Positions 26,724 through 35,274 are shown, numbered from the stretch's first letter. The stretch is 64,000 nucleotides of DNA from Bacteroidetes bacterium UBA1312 (GCA_002307135.1 DBTQ01000032.1:11217-75216), one strand, 5' to 3'. Notes: generated by a model not told the origin, from the letters alone. A program made the numbers and translations.

Positions 26724-27569
26724 TTAATAATCCTTTAATTCGCTCGGCAATTGAGCCAAAGCTGCTGCCAACTGCGCATCACTAGGCGCTATGCCATGCC
26801 ATTCGTGTGTACCTTCCATAAAATCAACCCCTTGTCCCATACATGTTTCCATCAATATACAAGTAGGCTTTCCTTGACCGGAAGCTGCTTTGGCTGCTGC
26901 CAATACTTTCAACACATCTGCCATATCGTTGCCCTTCATATTCAATACCTGCCAGCCGAACGCTTCAAATTTTTCTCTTAAAGGAGCTATATTCATTACA
27001 TCCTTGGTAGCACCATCTATTTGCTGGCCATTTACATCTATTGTAGCTATAAGATTATCCAGTTTGTGATGGGCTGCAAACATAAGTGCTTCCCAGTTTT
27101 GTCCTTCTTCCAATTCGCCATCGCCCAAAAGCACATAAACAAAAGTGTTTGTTTCTTTGTTCATTTTTTTGCCCAATGCAGCACCCGATGCTACACTTAA
27201 CCCTTGGCCCAATGATCCACTGGCAATACGGATGCCCGGCAAATGCTCGTGTGTAGTAGGATGTCCTTGCAAACGACTATTCAGCTTGCGGAAAGTGGCC
27301 AGCTCGCTAACGGGGAAATAGCCGGAACGTGCTAATACACTGTAAAATACGGGAGAAATATGACCATTGGAAAGGAAGAAAATATCTTCGTTGGTACCAT
27401 CCATATTGAATGGAGTAGGGTTGTGCTTCATTACCTCAAAGTACAATGCCGTCATAAAATCGGTACAACCCAATGAGCCGCCCGGATGGCCGCTCTGTAC
27501 GGCATGTACCATTCTTACTATATCGCGGCGTACCTGAGTCGCCATCTGTTGGAGTTGTTGCAAGTCCAT
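26724..27569 (-). CDS. Transketolase, N-terminal (TPP-binding) subunit
   Basis: About 281 residues from the ATG at 27569. The frame is open to a TTG at 27593, but that codon falls inside the -7 box. It carries the TPP diphosphate half of transketolase: HPGGSLGCTDFMTALYFEVM (about 27-46), HISPVFYSVLARSG, GSLGQGLSVASGAALG and the metal motif LLGDGELEEGQNWEA (about 145-160). Split transketolases need a C-terminal pyrimidine-binding subunit, normally the next gene. It is absent here and transcription stops at a hairpin, so the partner must be elsewhere, or this subunit serves another transketolase-like enzyme. Confidence 0.92.
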   Translation of the reverse strand: MDLQQLQQMATQVRRDIVRMVHAVQSGHPGGSLGCTDFMTALYFEVMKHNPTPFNMDGTNEDIFFLSNGHISPVFYSVLARSGYFPVSELATFRKLNSRLQGHPTTHEHLPGIRIASGSLGQGLSVASGAALGKKMNKETNTFVYVLLGDGELEEGQNWEALMFAAHHKLDNLIATIDVNGQQIDGATKDVMNIAPLREKFEAFGWQVLNMKGNDMADVLKVLAAAKAASGQGKPTCILMETCMGQGVDFMEGTHEWHGIAPSDAQLAAALAQLPSELKDY

Positions 27570-27590
27570 TGGTCCTGATGAAAATTTGGG

Positions 27591-27598
27591 CAAAAATA
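27591..27598 (-). promoter_or_regulatory. -7 promoter box TATTTTTG for the transketolase gene
   Basis: An exact TAnnTTTG on the minus strand, about 22 bases before the ATG at 27569. It overlaps the upstream TTG, which it rules out as the start. Confidence 0.5.
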
Positions 27599-27638
27599 GG
27601 TTTTAAACCGCAAATTCTCGAAGGGAAATAAAGAATAC

Positions 27639-28775
27639 TTATCGGTTAAGTATAATACGGAATGTAGTACCCTTTTTCAGTTCGGAGCTTTTGACCAAAA
27701 GGCTACCATGGTGGTATTTTTCGATAATACGTTTAGACAGCGAAAGCCCTAGCCCCCAGCCCCTTTTTTTAGTGGTGAATCCGGGTGCAAATACCTTTTT
27801 GATCTGATGCTTGGGAATTCCTTTGCCGGTATCGCTAATGTCAATAATAACTTGTGCGTCCCGGTCAATAATATTGACATTGATATTTCCTCTGCCTTCC
27901 ATGGCATCGAGTGCATTGCGGATAAGATTTTCGATGACCCAGTCAAACAAAGAACGGCTAATATCCACGCTGATATCTTCTTCTTTGCTATTAAATGAAA
28001 TCAATATTTTACCCGATGCCCTTTTTTGCATATAGCTCACCATCTCTTGCAATATGGGTACGAGATTTTCCTGCTGTAGCTGTGGTACACTACCTACTTT
28101 GCTGAATCGGTCGGCCACCAGCTTTAAGCGATCGACATCCTTTTGCATCTCTACCACAGCATCATTTTCAGGAATCGTTTCGCGCAATAGCTCCATCCAT
28201 CCTTCAATAGAGCTGATGGGTGTGCCCAGCTGATGCGCAGTTTCTTTAGAGAGTCCTACCCATACCTGATTCTGAATAGAACGATTGGCTGCACTCAAGG
28301 CTATTAATACAACTAGTAAGAATAAAGAAATAATGCCCAGTTGCACGTAAGGGAAATAACGAAGTCTGCTCAGTAAATAAGATTCGCCATAGTAGATGTA
28401 AACACTACCAAAGCCATAATCTACAATAATGGGGTTGTGTAATTTTTTAAATTCATTTATTTTCTGCTGTAAGTAGGGCTTAAGGTCTTTGACTCCAGCA
28501 GTATCAATGACATTGAAATTTTGAATATTCCCTTTTTCGTCAGTAATAATACGTGGGATACTATTGTCCTGAGTGACAATGTTAGTGGCGAAGCTTATTT
28601 CTGCATTACTTTTGGCAGTAGCAATTGTTTTGATCCCTTCTGCTAATACCGCTACATTTTTTCGTTCCTGAGTGGCCAGTTTTGCCGCCAGTTGGTTCGT
28701 ATATACCAAAGATGCAATGACGATGCAAAGTGCTGTTAGTACAAGATATGTTCTCCAATTTAAGTATTGTCGCAT
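27639..28775 (-). CDS. Membrane sensor histidine kinase, orphan
   Basis: 378 residues. Two membrane helices (about 9-27 and 147-166) frame a periplasmic sensor region of about 120 residues that I do not recognise. Then follows a HisKA dimerisation domain with His181 in KETAHQLGTPISS, and the HATPase domain with N box WVIENLIRNALDAME, G1 DISDTGKGIP and G2 WGLGLSLSKRI. The Gln after the His and the missing HAMP domain mark a Bacteroidota subgroup. No response regulator gene is adjacent, so its partner is unknown. It is not of the LytS type that usually partners LytTR regulators. Confidence 0.93.
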   Translation of the reverse strand: MRQYLNWRTYLVLTALCIVIASLVYTNQLAAKLATQERKNVAVLAEGIKTIATAKSNAEISFATNIVTQDNSIPRIITDEKGNIQNFNVIDTAGVKDLKPYLQQKINEFKKLHNPIIVDYGFGSVYIYYGESYLLSRLRYFPYVQLGIISLFLLVVLIALSAANRSIQNQVWVGLSKETAHQLGTPISSIEGWMELLRETIPENDAVVEMQKDVDRLKLVADRFSKVGSVPQLQQENLVPILQEMVSYMQKRASGKILISFNSKEEDISVDISRSLFDWVIENLIRNALDAMEGRGNINVNIIDRDAQVIIDISDTGKGIPKHQIKKVFAPGFTTKKRGWGLGLSLSKRIIEKYHHGSLLVKSSELKKGTTFRIILNR

Positions 28776-28815
28776 AATGATTACAATGCCAATTAACGAA
28801 ATAGTTGGAAAACTA

Positions 28816-28846
28816 TTGTTGTTTTGGCCTATTAAATTTAACTTTG
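28816..28846 (+). promoter_or_regulatory. Promoter (TTG, 20 bases, TAACTTTG) of the small membrane protein/GT2 unit
   Basis: TTG at 28816-28818 and TAACTTTG at 28839-28846 match the Bacteroidota -33/-7 elements with 20-base spacing. Start site at about 28852, 17 bases before the ATG at 28869. Confidence 0.6.
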
Positions 28847-28868
28847 TGCCTGCAAATTAAAGACCGTA

Positions 28869-29087
28869 ATGGATACGCTACAAAATTATAAAGAAATAGA
28901 AGTAGAAAACACGAATGATATTGAGCTAAGTAAACCTTCTAAATCGAGGTTTTTATTCGTATTATTTTTCTTAGGTTTCTTCATTTTTGCTTGGTCTGGA
29001 TGTTATAAACTCTATGAGAATAAATTCCAGAAGAATGACGACGTAAAAGTACCTGAAAGTACACTTTACGAACCGAAATACAAGTAA
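28869..29087 (+). CDS. Small single-pass membrane protein, unknown
   Basis: 72 residues: an acidic N-terminus of about 25 residues, one membrane helix (FLFVLFFLGFFIFAWSGCYKL, about 29-49), and a charged tail ending in YEPKYK. I know no family. A well-formed promoter precedes it and the glycosyltransferase start follows 15 bases after its stop, so it is translated from the same message and may help membrane placement of the enzyme (inference). Confidence 0.65.
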   Translation: MDTLQNYKEIEVENTNDIELSKPSKSRFLFVLFFLGFFIFAWSGCYKLYENKFQKNDDVKVPESTLYEPKYK

Positions 29088-29102
29088 TCCGCTCCTCATC
29101 TA

Positions 29103-30155
29103 ATGATTGTTACTGCCCAGGATACTGCCGTTGTTATATTAAGTTACAATGGCAAAAAATGGCATGAGCTGTTTCTTCCATTGATTATTGCAGAAGCCCC
29201 TTCGGGCTACACTGTAGTAGTGGTAGATAATGCATCTACCGACGATACGTTCGATTATATTCAGGCAAATTTCCCAGAAGTTCAAATTTTACGCATAGCT
29301 GTCAACAGAGGTTTTTCGAATGGGTATTACGAAGCACTGAAACAAATTGAAGCTAAGTATTATGTACTACTCAGTGCCGACTTTGAGGTGAGTGCCAACT
29401 GGTTTCCTCCATTGCATCAGGCTATGGAAAATGTGGAGGGACTTGCTGCCTGCCAGCCTAAAATTCGCTATTGGCGTGAGCGGGAGAAATTTGAGTACGC
29501 AGGTGCTGCCGGCGGTTTTAAAGACAGTTATGGCTACTTGTTTTGCAGAGGTAGAATATTCAACGATTTAGAAGTGGATGAAGGCCAATATGACGACAAT
29601 GTAGAAGTTTTCTGGGCTTCGGGTGGATGTTTGATGGTGCGAGCCGATTTGTACCATAAGGTTGGTGGGCTCGATGCTGATTTGTATGCGCACATGGAAG
29701 AAGTAGATCTGTGCTGGCGATTGAAGAATGCAGGTTACAGGATTGGATATATTGGCAATTCCACCGTGTTTCATGTAGGCGGCAGTGTGATTAGCTATGG
29801 TAGTCCTCAAAAATTGTTTTATAATTTTAGGAATAGTCTGATATTGTTGTTGAAAAATGAATCAGCATCTAAATTATTATGGCTATTGCCTTATCGTTTA
29901 TTATTAGACGGTGTTGCCGGTGTTCAAATGTTGGCCGCCGGAAAGTTTACAGAGTGCCTGACGGTAATCAAAGCTCATTTTAGCTTTTATCGCGGATTTT
30001 TTAAATGGCTGCGCCATCGCAAAGATGCCCAACAAACTGTAAGTGCTACGCCCAACAATGAAGGGTCGTTCAACGGAAGTATCGTATGGCAGTATTTTGC
30101 TAATAAAAAGAAATTATTCCCTTCGCTGAAGTGGTCCCCCAAGCCATTGGCATGA
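29103..30155 (+). CDS. Glycosyltransferase family 2
   Basis: 350 residues, GT-A fold. The nucleotide-binding start reads VVILSYNGKKW and VVVVDNASTDDTFDYI (about 39-55). The metal-binding DxD-like motif is in LLSADFEVS (about 95-103). The acceptor region has FWASGGCLMVRADLY (about 175-190) and AHMEEVDLCWRLKNAGYRIGY (about 200-220), the rhamnosyltransferase-like signature ED-x-D-x-x-R variant EEVDLCWR. It likely adds a sugar during capsule or exopolysaccharide repeat assembly. It lies directly upstream of the phosphatase/export genes. Confidence 0.92.
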   Translation: MIVTAQDTAVVILSYNGKKWHELFLPLIIAEAPSGYTVVVVDNASTDDTFDYIQANFPEVQILRIAVNRGFSNGYYEALKQIEAKYYVLLSADFEVSANWFPPLHQAMENVEGLAACQPKIRYWREREKFEYAGAAGGFKDSYGYLFCRGRIFNDLEVDEGQYDDNVEVFWASGGCLMVRADLYHKVGGLDADLYAHMEEVDLCWRLKNAGYRIGYIGNSTVFHVGGSVISYGSPQKLFYNFRNSLILLLKNESASKLLWLLPYRLLLDGVAGVQMLAAGKFTECLTVIKAHFSFYRGFFKWLRHRKDAQQTVSATPNNEGSFNGSIVWQYFANKKKLFPSLKWSPKPLA

Positions 30156-30217
30156 TAATTGCTTAGCTAAACATTAATAGCCTGTCTTCAATTGTAAATG
30201 AAGACTGATAATATGGC

Positions 30218-30225
30218 TACCTTTG
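30218..30225 (+). promoter_or_regulatory. -7 promoter box TACCTTTG for the PHP phosphatase gene
   Basis: An exact TAnnTTTG, 25 bases before the ATG at 30251. A small 7-base-pair hairpin (30184-30205) just upstream may end the previous transcript. Confidence 0.5.
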
Positions 30226-30250
30226 AACTGAACAGGAATTATTTAAGATT

Positions 30251-31006
30251 ATGTTTTCTTTTTTTAAGAAAAAAAATGCACCGGCGTCCATTACTGCATC
30301 AATTACAGACTTCTCTTTTTTGGGCTGTGATATGCACAGCCACATGGTGCCCGGTATAGACGATGGTTCGCAATCGTTGGAAGATAGTATTCGCTTTGTT
30401 ACAAAGTTGAGTGAGCTCGGATTTAAGAAGTTGATTACCACACCACACATACATGGCGAAATGTATGATAATGATACAATTAAAGTCCAATCGTATTTTA
30501 AAAAGCTTCAGGAATATGTACAGGAACATATTCCTGATCTGTCTATCGGTGTTTCGGCTGAGTACTTTTTGGATAATTATTTTCAGGATGAGGTGTTGCC
30601 CAAAGGATTGATGCCATTTGCCAACAACAACGTTTTGGTAGAGGTGTCTATGGCTGGTTGGCCACGAAACTTCAAAGATCTGATTTTTAATGTGCAAGCG
30701 AATGGCTACCGACCTATTTTAGCGCATCCTGAAAGGTATCTTTATGAAACAGATACAAAAATCTACGAAGATTTGAAAGCGAAGGGTATTTTATTACAAA
30801 TGAATCTATTGTCTATTACGGGTTATTATGGAAAGACTGTGCAAGACAATGCCACCAAAATGATGGAACGAAATTTGTATGATCTGTGCGGTACGGATTT
30901 GCACCACGAGCGTCATTTGGCAAAAATAGAATCTATGCCTGCGCAATACCCTGAAATAATGTGCAAATTGAACGAATACGGGTTTAAAAACAAGGAATTA
31001 TATTAG
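30251..31006 (+). CDS. PHP-type tyrosine-protein phosphatase (CpsB/YwqE family)
   Basis: 251 residues. This manganese-dependent family removes phosphate from the tyrosine tail of capsule-type tyrosine kinases. Metal ligands are visible in DMHSHMVPGIDDGS (about 27-40), TTPHIHG (about 64-70), AHPERY (about 157-162) and GTDLHHERH (about 214-222), all intact. It lies two genes upstream of the tyrosine kinase at 31977, its probable substrate, so the pair can control polymer length or export by phosphorylation cycles. The extra lysine-rich start (MFSFFKKKN) may help contact membranes. Confidence 0.94.
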   Translation: MFSFFKKKNAPASITASITDFSFLGCDMHSHMVPGIDDGSQSLEDSIRFVTKLSELGFKKLITTPHIHGEMYDNDTIKVQSYFKKLQEYVQEHIPDLSIGVSAEYFLDNYFQDEVLPKGLMPFANNNVLVEVSMAGWPRNFKDLIFNVQANGYRPILAHPERYLYETDTKIYEDLKAKGILLQMNLLSITGYYGKTVQDNATKMMERNLYDLCGTDLHHERHLAKIESMPAQYPEIMCKLNEYGFKNKELY

Positions 31007-31014
31007 GCATCAGC

Positions 31015-31045
31015 TTTGCCCTTATTATTAATTAAATTAACTTTG
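31015..31045 (+). promoter_or_regulatory. Promoter of the OPX lipoprotein gene (TTTG, 19 bases, TAACTTTG)
   Basis: TTTG at 31015-31018 and TAACTTTG at 31038-31045 match both Bacteroidota elements. Start site about 31051, shortly before the ATG at 31067 or 31073. This excludes the TTG at 31016 as a start. Confidence 0.65.
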
Positions 31046-31066
31046 CACATCAAAATTATAAACATA

Positions 31067-31879
31067 ATGATTATGTATCGTAGCTTTTTAGGAATTACAT
31101 TATTACTGTTTTTTGCTTCATGCTCTTCTCCTAAACGTGCCATTTATTTCAATAGCGATAAAAAAGGCGATACAACTACCAAAGTTTCATCATTGACCCC
31201 GAGGCCGGATTTAATTATTAATGAAGATGATATATTAGCTATAAACATTAGTAGTGTTGATGCATTTACCCAAAAGGATCCTGTTGCTATATTCAATGAA
31301 GGAGGCGTGCCTTATGCTATTTCTGCACAGGGTAGTACCGGAGGCCAATCCGTAAAGGGCTATTTAGTGGGTCCTGATGGTAATATTGATTTTCCGGTTG
31401 TTGGAAGAATTAAACTTGCAGGGCTTACGCCAACACAGGCAAAAGATATGTTGTCTTCAAAATTGAAGGATTATATTAAGTCGCCAGTAGTTGAGGTGAG
31501 AATTATCAATTATAAGATTAACATGCTTGGCGAAGTTGCCAGAGTCGGCCCCGTTTTAGCACCTAATCACAAAATGAATATTTTGGAAGCTATAGCTGCT
31601 GCAGGAGACATTCCATTGACCGGAAGAAAGGATAATGTTTTGATCATCAGAGAAAAAAATGGCAAGCAAGAATTTGGTCATATTAACCTAAACAGTAAAG
31701 ATGTTTTTACGAGTCCTTATTATTATTTGCAACAAAACGACATTGTCTATGTTGAGCCTAATAGAATTAAGCGTCAGGAAACGAATGAATTCTTAAGGTT
31801 TTATTTACCAACATTTGCAACAATACTTACCTCTATATTGTCAGTTTACGGTATAGTACAGCTCACCAAAACTAAATAA
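31067..31879 (+). CDS. Polysaccharide export outer-membrane lipoprotein (Wza/OPX family)
   Basis: About 270 residues; ATG 31067 or 31073. Lipobox LLFFASCSS at about 15-22. Poly_export domain with INEDDILAINISS and GPDGNIDFPVVGRIKLAGLT (about 105-125), then a SLBB-like domain with VARVGPVLAPNHKMNILEAIAAAG (about 160-185). A C-terminal hydrophobic helix follows (about 245-265). It forms the envelope-spanning conduit for capsule or exopolysaccharide, docking with the Wzc-like kinase encoded next. It has its own promoter; the kinase follows 97 bases later. Confidence 0.93.
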   Translation: MIMYRSFLGITLLLFFASCSSPKRAIYFNSDKKGDTTTKVSSLTPRPDLIINEDDILAINISSVDAFTQKDPVAIFNEGGVPYAISAQGSTGGQSVKGYLVGPDGNIDFPVVGRIKLAGLTPTQAKDMLSSKLKDYIKSPVVEVRIINYKINMLGEVARVGPVLAPNHKMNILEAIAAAGDIPLTGRKDNVLIIREKNGKQEFGHINLNSKDVFTSPYYYLQQNDIVYVEPNRIKRQETNEFLRFYLPTFATILTSILSVYGIVQLTKTK

Positions 31880-31976
31880 CTACAAAATTTTATTAATTCA
31901 TAGGCCTGATTGAGCGCAGAGGTCGTGATTTGTATTAATAAAATTCGAAAGAGGGACATACATTTACATATTAAAT

Positions 31977-34394
31977 ATGGAACAAAACATTAACCAGACT
32001 ACCGGTAAGATCAAAGATCAACTCAATCAAAATTTTGACATTAGACGTTTGGTTGCGTCTATTGTGAGCAATTGGTATTGGGTATTATTGTGTGTTGTAG
32101 TAGCATTAGGTATATCATTTCTTTATCTTCGCTACACTACACCACTCTATCTTGTAAAGAGCTCCCTATTGTTGGAAGGTGGTGATACTAAAGGGGGAGG
32201 TGGTTCTACCAATGGTTCTGTGCTTAAAAAAATCGGCATTCAGGATGAGGGGGTCAATATGTATAATGAAATCATGTTGCTGCGCTCGCAGGATGTTGTA
32301 GCTGAGGTAATTGACTCTCTTGACTTAAATATTCAATATTGGGTAAAAGGAGTAGTGAAAGAAACTGAAGTTTATGAAGAATCACCAATAAGGGTAGTAT
32401 TTGATACCGTCGGGTATTTAGGTAATGTCGATGAATTTTTTGTAAAGCAAAGTGCGGAAGGTCAATTTGATGTCACGTACAATAAAGCTGTGATGCCAGT
32501 TGCATTCAATTCCTGGACAAAGATGCCATTTGGTCGTATGAAAATTGAGTATTCGGATAGAAAAGGTGCCAATAAAGGCTACTTGAAAATACCGATAAGA
32601 GTAAATGTATCATCTGTTAATTTGTCTATTGCTCGTTTCTTAAATGTACTTCAGGTTTTTCCAACAGATGGAAGAACGAGTATGCTTGAGATCTCAGTTA
32701 CGGATAATCTCCCGCTAAGAGGTGTTGATTTCATTAATTACCTTATTTACAGATACCACGTTAATGAGCTTCAAAACACGCGCTTGGCTGCAGAAAAAAC
32801 ACGCACATTTATTGCTACTCGTCAAAAAGTGCTTGAACAAGATCTTAATGCCGTTGACTCCAAAGTAGTAAGTATTAAAACTAGTCATACCATGATAGAT
32901 GTAGAGGCACAAGGCGGTGCTTATATATCTGGGAAAGAAGAGTCTCAACAAAAAATAAATGAATTGTTGCTTCAGAAGCAACAATTAAATAATATCAAGT
33001 CCACTATTGCTACTATCTCCGACGATAAGTATCCCCTTATTGCGGGTGTTAAAATAGAGGATCCGACTTTAAATGGTATGATCTCAAAATACAATCCTAT
33101 TGTTCAAAAATTGGAAGTAGAAGATCAGCCAGGGAAGAGTTTGGTTAAATTGAAAGATAAGACGGAATTAGCAAGTTTAAGAAAAGGAATATTAGATGTA
33201 GTTGATAAAAATATGTTGTCGGTGGACATCGCATTGCAGAATGCATCGCGTAACTCTGCAGAATATGGAAGCCTGATCAGATCTATACCCGGGTTGGATC
33301 AATCAATAAACGATGTAAAACGCAAATACGATGTTTTGCAGACGATGTATTTGGCTCTTTTTCAAAAAGGTTTGGAAAATGAAATCGCATTGAATGCGGC
33401 ATCTTATAAATCGAAAATTGTAGTTAATCCATATAGTACGGGAGTACCTGTAAAACCGATTTCTAAAAACATATACATACTGGCGTTTGTCGCCGGGTTG
33501 TTAGTACCATGTTCTTTATTCGCAGCTAAGGAGTTGTTGAATAACAAGGTGATGAATGAATCGGATATTGAGAGTATAACTGAAATTCCTATCCTTGGTT
33601 CAATTAATAAAGCTAAAGAAGGTGAAGAGGTAGTAATAGGACCGAGTATCAGAACCGGTATTGCAGAGCAGTTTAGGTTGCTAAGAACGAATCTGGAATT
33701 TATGGCGGTTAGTGATCATAAAAAAGTAATCCTTGTTACTTCAAGTATTAGCGGAGAAGGTAAAACTTTTATATCAATAAATTTAGGACTCACTTTGGCA
33801 TTGACACATAAGAAAGTGTTGGTAATGGAGTTTGATCTTCGTAAACCTAAAATTAGTGAGCGTCTCAATTTAAGTAGAGAGGGTGGTATTAGTTCTTATT
33901 TGGCAGGTGTTATAAATGACCTAGACAAAGTGGTAAAACCTTCCGGTTTGCACGAAAATTTATTTATTGCTAACTGTGGTGCCATACCACCTAATCCCGG
34001 TGAATTAATAATACTTCAGCGGACTAAAGAAATGATTGAAGATTTAAGCCAAATATTTGATGTCATTATTATTGATACAGCACCAGTTGGTATGGTATCT
34101 GATGCAACTATTTTGGCTAAATGCTCTGGTGTAAACATCTTTGTTACCCGTCAGGGTCATACCATAAAAGGGCAAATAAGTATGCTTAATATGCTTTATA
34201 AAGACCGTAAGATTAATAATCCTGCTATTATATTTAATGGTGTTGAAAGGAGTAAAAAGTATGGTTATGGATATGGTTATGGCTACGGATATGGTTATGG
34301 GTATGGTTATGGAAGTGAAGGCGGCGGCGGGTATTATGAGGACGATGAACCACAAAATAAAGGTATAGCAAGTTTCTTCCGTAAAAAGAAGTAA
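31977..34394 (+). CDS. Wzc-like polysaccharide co-polymerase with BY-type tyrosine kinase
   Basis: 805 residues. Wzz domain at the N-terminus with a first membrane helix (about 36-55), a long periplasmic coiled-coil part (about 270-470), a second helix (about 499-515), and a cytoplasmic BY-kinase. Walker A SSISGEGKT (about 588-596), Walker A' VLVMEFDLRKP (about 615-625) and Walker B VIIIDTAPVG (about 694-703) are present. The tail holds (Tyr-Gly)9 from residue 762, then SEGGGG-YY, 11 tyrosines in all. Such tails are autophosphorylated in trans and control assembly. It works with the OPX lipoprotein and the PHP phosphatase upstream. A 27-base-pair terminator follows. Confidence 0.95.
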   Translation: MEQNINQTTGKIKDQLNQNFDIRRLVASIVSNWYWVLLCVVVALGISFLYLRYTTPLYLVKSSLLLEGGDTKGGGGSTNGSVLKKIGIQDEGVNMYNEIMLLRSQDVVAEVIDSLDLNIQYWVKGVVKETEVYEESPIRVVFDTVGYLGNVDEFFVKQSAEGQFDVTYNKAVMPVAFNSWTKMPFGRMKIEYSDRKGANKGYLKIPIRVNVSSVNLSIARFLNVLQVFPTDGRTSMLEISVTDNLPLRGVDFINYLIYRYHVNELQNTRLAAEKTRTFIATRQKVLEQDLNAVDSKVVSIKTSHTMIDVEAQGGAYISGKEESQQKINELLLQKQQLNNIKSTIATISDDKYPLIAGVKIEDPTLNGMISKYNPIVQKLEVEDQPGKSLVKLKDKTELASLRKGILDVVDKNMLSVDIALQNASRNSAEYGSLIRSIPGLDQSINDVKRKYDVLQTMYLALFQKGLENEIALNAASYKSKIVVNPYSTGVPVKPISKNIYILAFVAGLLVPCSLFAAKELLNNKVMNESDIESITEIPILGSINKAKEGEEVVIGPSIRTGIAEQFRLLRTNLEFMAVSDHKKVILVTSSISGEGKTFISINLGLTLALTHKKVLVMEFDLRKPKISERLNLSREGGISSYLAGVINDLDKVVKPSGLHENLFIANCGAIPPNPGELIILQRTKEMIEDLSQIFDVIIIDTAPVGMVSDATILAKCSGVNIFVTRQGHTIKGQISMLNMLYKDRKINNPAIIFNGVERSKKYGYGYGYGYGYGYGYGYGSEGGGGYYEDDEPQNKGIASFFRKKK
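34260..34313 (+). repeat. Hexanucleotide-type coding repeat encoding (Tyr-Gly)9
   Basis: Nine in-frame TAY-GGN units. Tyrosine is TAT in eight and TAC in one, while the glycine codons vary, so it is partly diversified. Because units are six bases long, slippage would add or remove Tyr-Gly pairs without changing the frame. Confidence 0.9.
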
Positions 34395-34403
34395 GCAGTA
34401 TAT

Positions 34404-34459
34404 AACATAATAAAAGGAGCGTTTTAAGTATTTACTTAAAACGCTCCTTTTATTATGTT
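34404..34459. terminator. Bidirectional terminator, 27-bp perfect stem
   Basis: Arms 34404-34430 and 34433-34459 are exact reverse complements around two central bases; the core is AAAAGGAGCGTTTTAAG. It separates the kinase gene from the convergent HExxH gene, ends at the latter's stop codon, and is the longest perfect inverted repeat noticed in the window. Confidence 0.9.
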
Positions 34460-34761
34460 TAAGGAAAAAAATCTTCATTGAGCTCTGCATTACGAGCTTC
34501 TATCTCGTACTTATTGTTGTGGTAACCATGTTTAATACTTTCGTATAAATATTTGCATACGAAGCAAATATATCCGTGTGATTTGAATTGCTGGATATGA
34601 GTGAGTTCGTGACGGAACCAGGATTTATTGTCCAAAAAAGCCTTTTTAGATACATTGTGCAAATGAATGGTATTACCAATGACAATTGCCATTTGCGTAC
34701 TCCGCAAGTTCCATGCGGCTATACGTGCGATGAATGATTGTTCGTTAATTTTATATTTCAT
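34459..34761 (-). CDS. Small HExxH-motif protein (putative metallopeptidase-like)
   Basis: 100 residues. The central motif HELTHIQQF (about 51-59) is a gluzincin-type zinc-binding signature, and a downstream YEIEARNAE (about 86-94) could give the third, Glu ligand. This layout is seen in short Bacteroidota proteins related to DUF4157-like or minigluzincin domains. It has no signal peptide or membrane helix. Substrate and activity are unknown. The rest of the sequence is basic and Tyr/His-rich. It is convergent with the tyrosine kinase gene and divergent from the broken GNAT gene. Confidence 0.75.
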   Translation of the reverse strand: MKYKINEQSFIARIAAWNLRSTQMAIVIGNTIHLHNVSKKAFLDNKSWFRHELTHIQQFKSHGYICFVCKYLYESIKHGYHNNKYEIEARNAELNEDFFP

Positions 34762-34834
34762 GTTACAAAATGGTATCCCACGATAAAAATAGTAGTTAGT
34801 TTTACAACTTAGAAATAATTTTGTGATTTAACTT

Positions 34835-35274
34835 ATGGAGGAATCAAGCATTATATACGGGGCATATATGATTACTTCTGTCAAAAGTAATATGGATATT
34901 GAGACGATACATCAATGGCTTGCTCGTGAATCCTATTGGGCAAAAAATATACCTTTTGAAATAGTCAGAACTGCATTGAACATTCATATACGGTAGGTGT
35001 ATTGTTGGAAAATAAGCAAGTCGGTTACGCCCGTTTAATTACAGACTATGCCACCTTTGCCTATCTTGCGGACGTTTTTGTTGTAGCTGAGCATCGTGGA
35101 AAAGGGTTAAGTAAAGCAATGATGGAATTTATGTTTGCTCAAAATTGGGTTGCACCATTACGAAGGATATTACTCGCTACTTTAGATGCTCATGCGTTGT
35201 ATGCGCAGTTTGGCTTTTCAGCTATCGCGTTGCCTGAGCGTATGATGGAGCGAAAAGGGATTACTAGTTATTAA
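34835..35274 (+). pseudogene. GNAT N-acetyltransferase gene broken by a -1 frameshift
   Basis: The first part, from ATG 34835, reads in frame through DIETIHQWLARESYWAKNIPFEIVRTAL and then hits TAG at 34994-34996. Shifting by one base at about 34975-34982 restores EHSYTVGVLLENKQVGYARLITDYATFAYLADVFV and the acetyl-CoA motif EHRGKGLSKAMM, to the stop at 35274. The two halves together match one GNAT of the usual length (about 146 residues). One base is missing, with no obvious slippery heptamer. Either the gene is recently inactivated, or it is a sequence error; programmed shifting is the least likely. The 3' half lacks a good start. Confidence 0.85.

Noticed and set aside
31016..31066. Upstream TTG start for the OPX lipoprotein
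   Set aside because: It would fall within the -33 element, and the lipoprotein signal begins at the ATG of 31067 or 31073.
34260..34313. Tandem repeat considered as a CRISPR-like or minisatellite array
   Set aside because: The unit is six bases, in frame, and encodes the tyrosine tail of the kinase. No spacers of CRISPR length and no cas genes occur.
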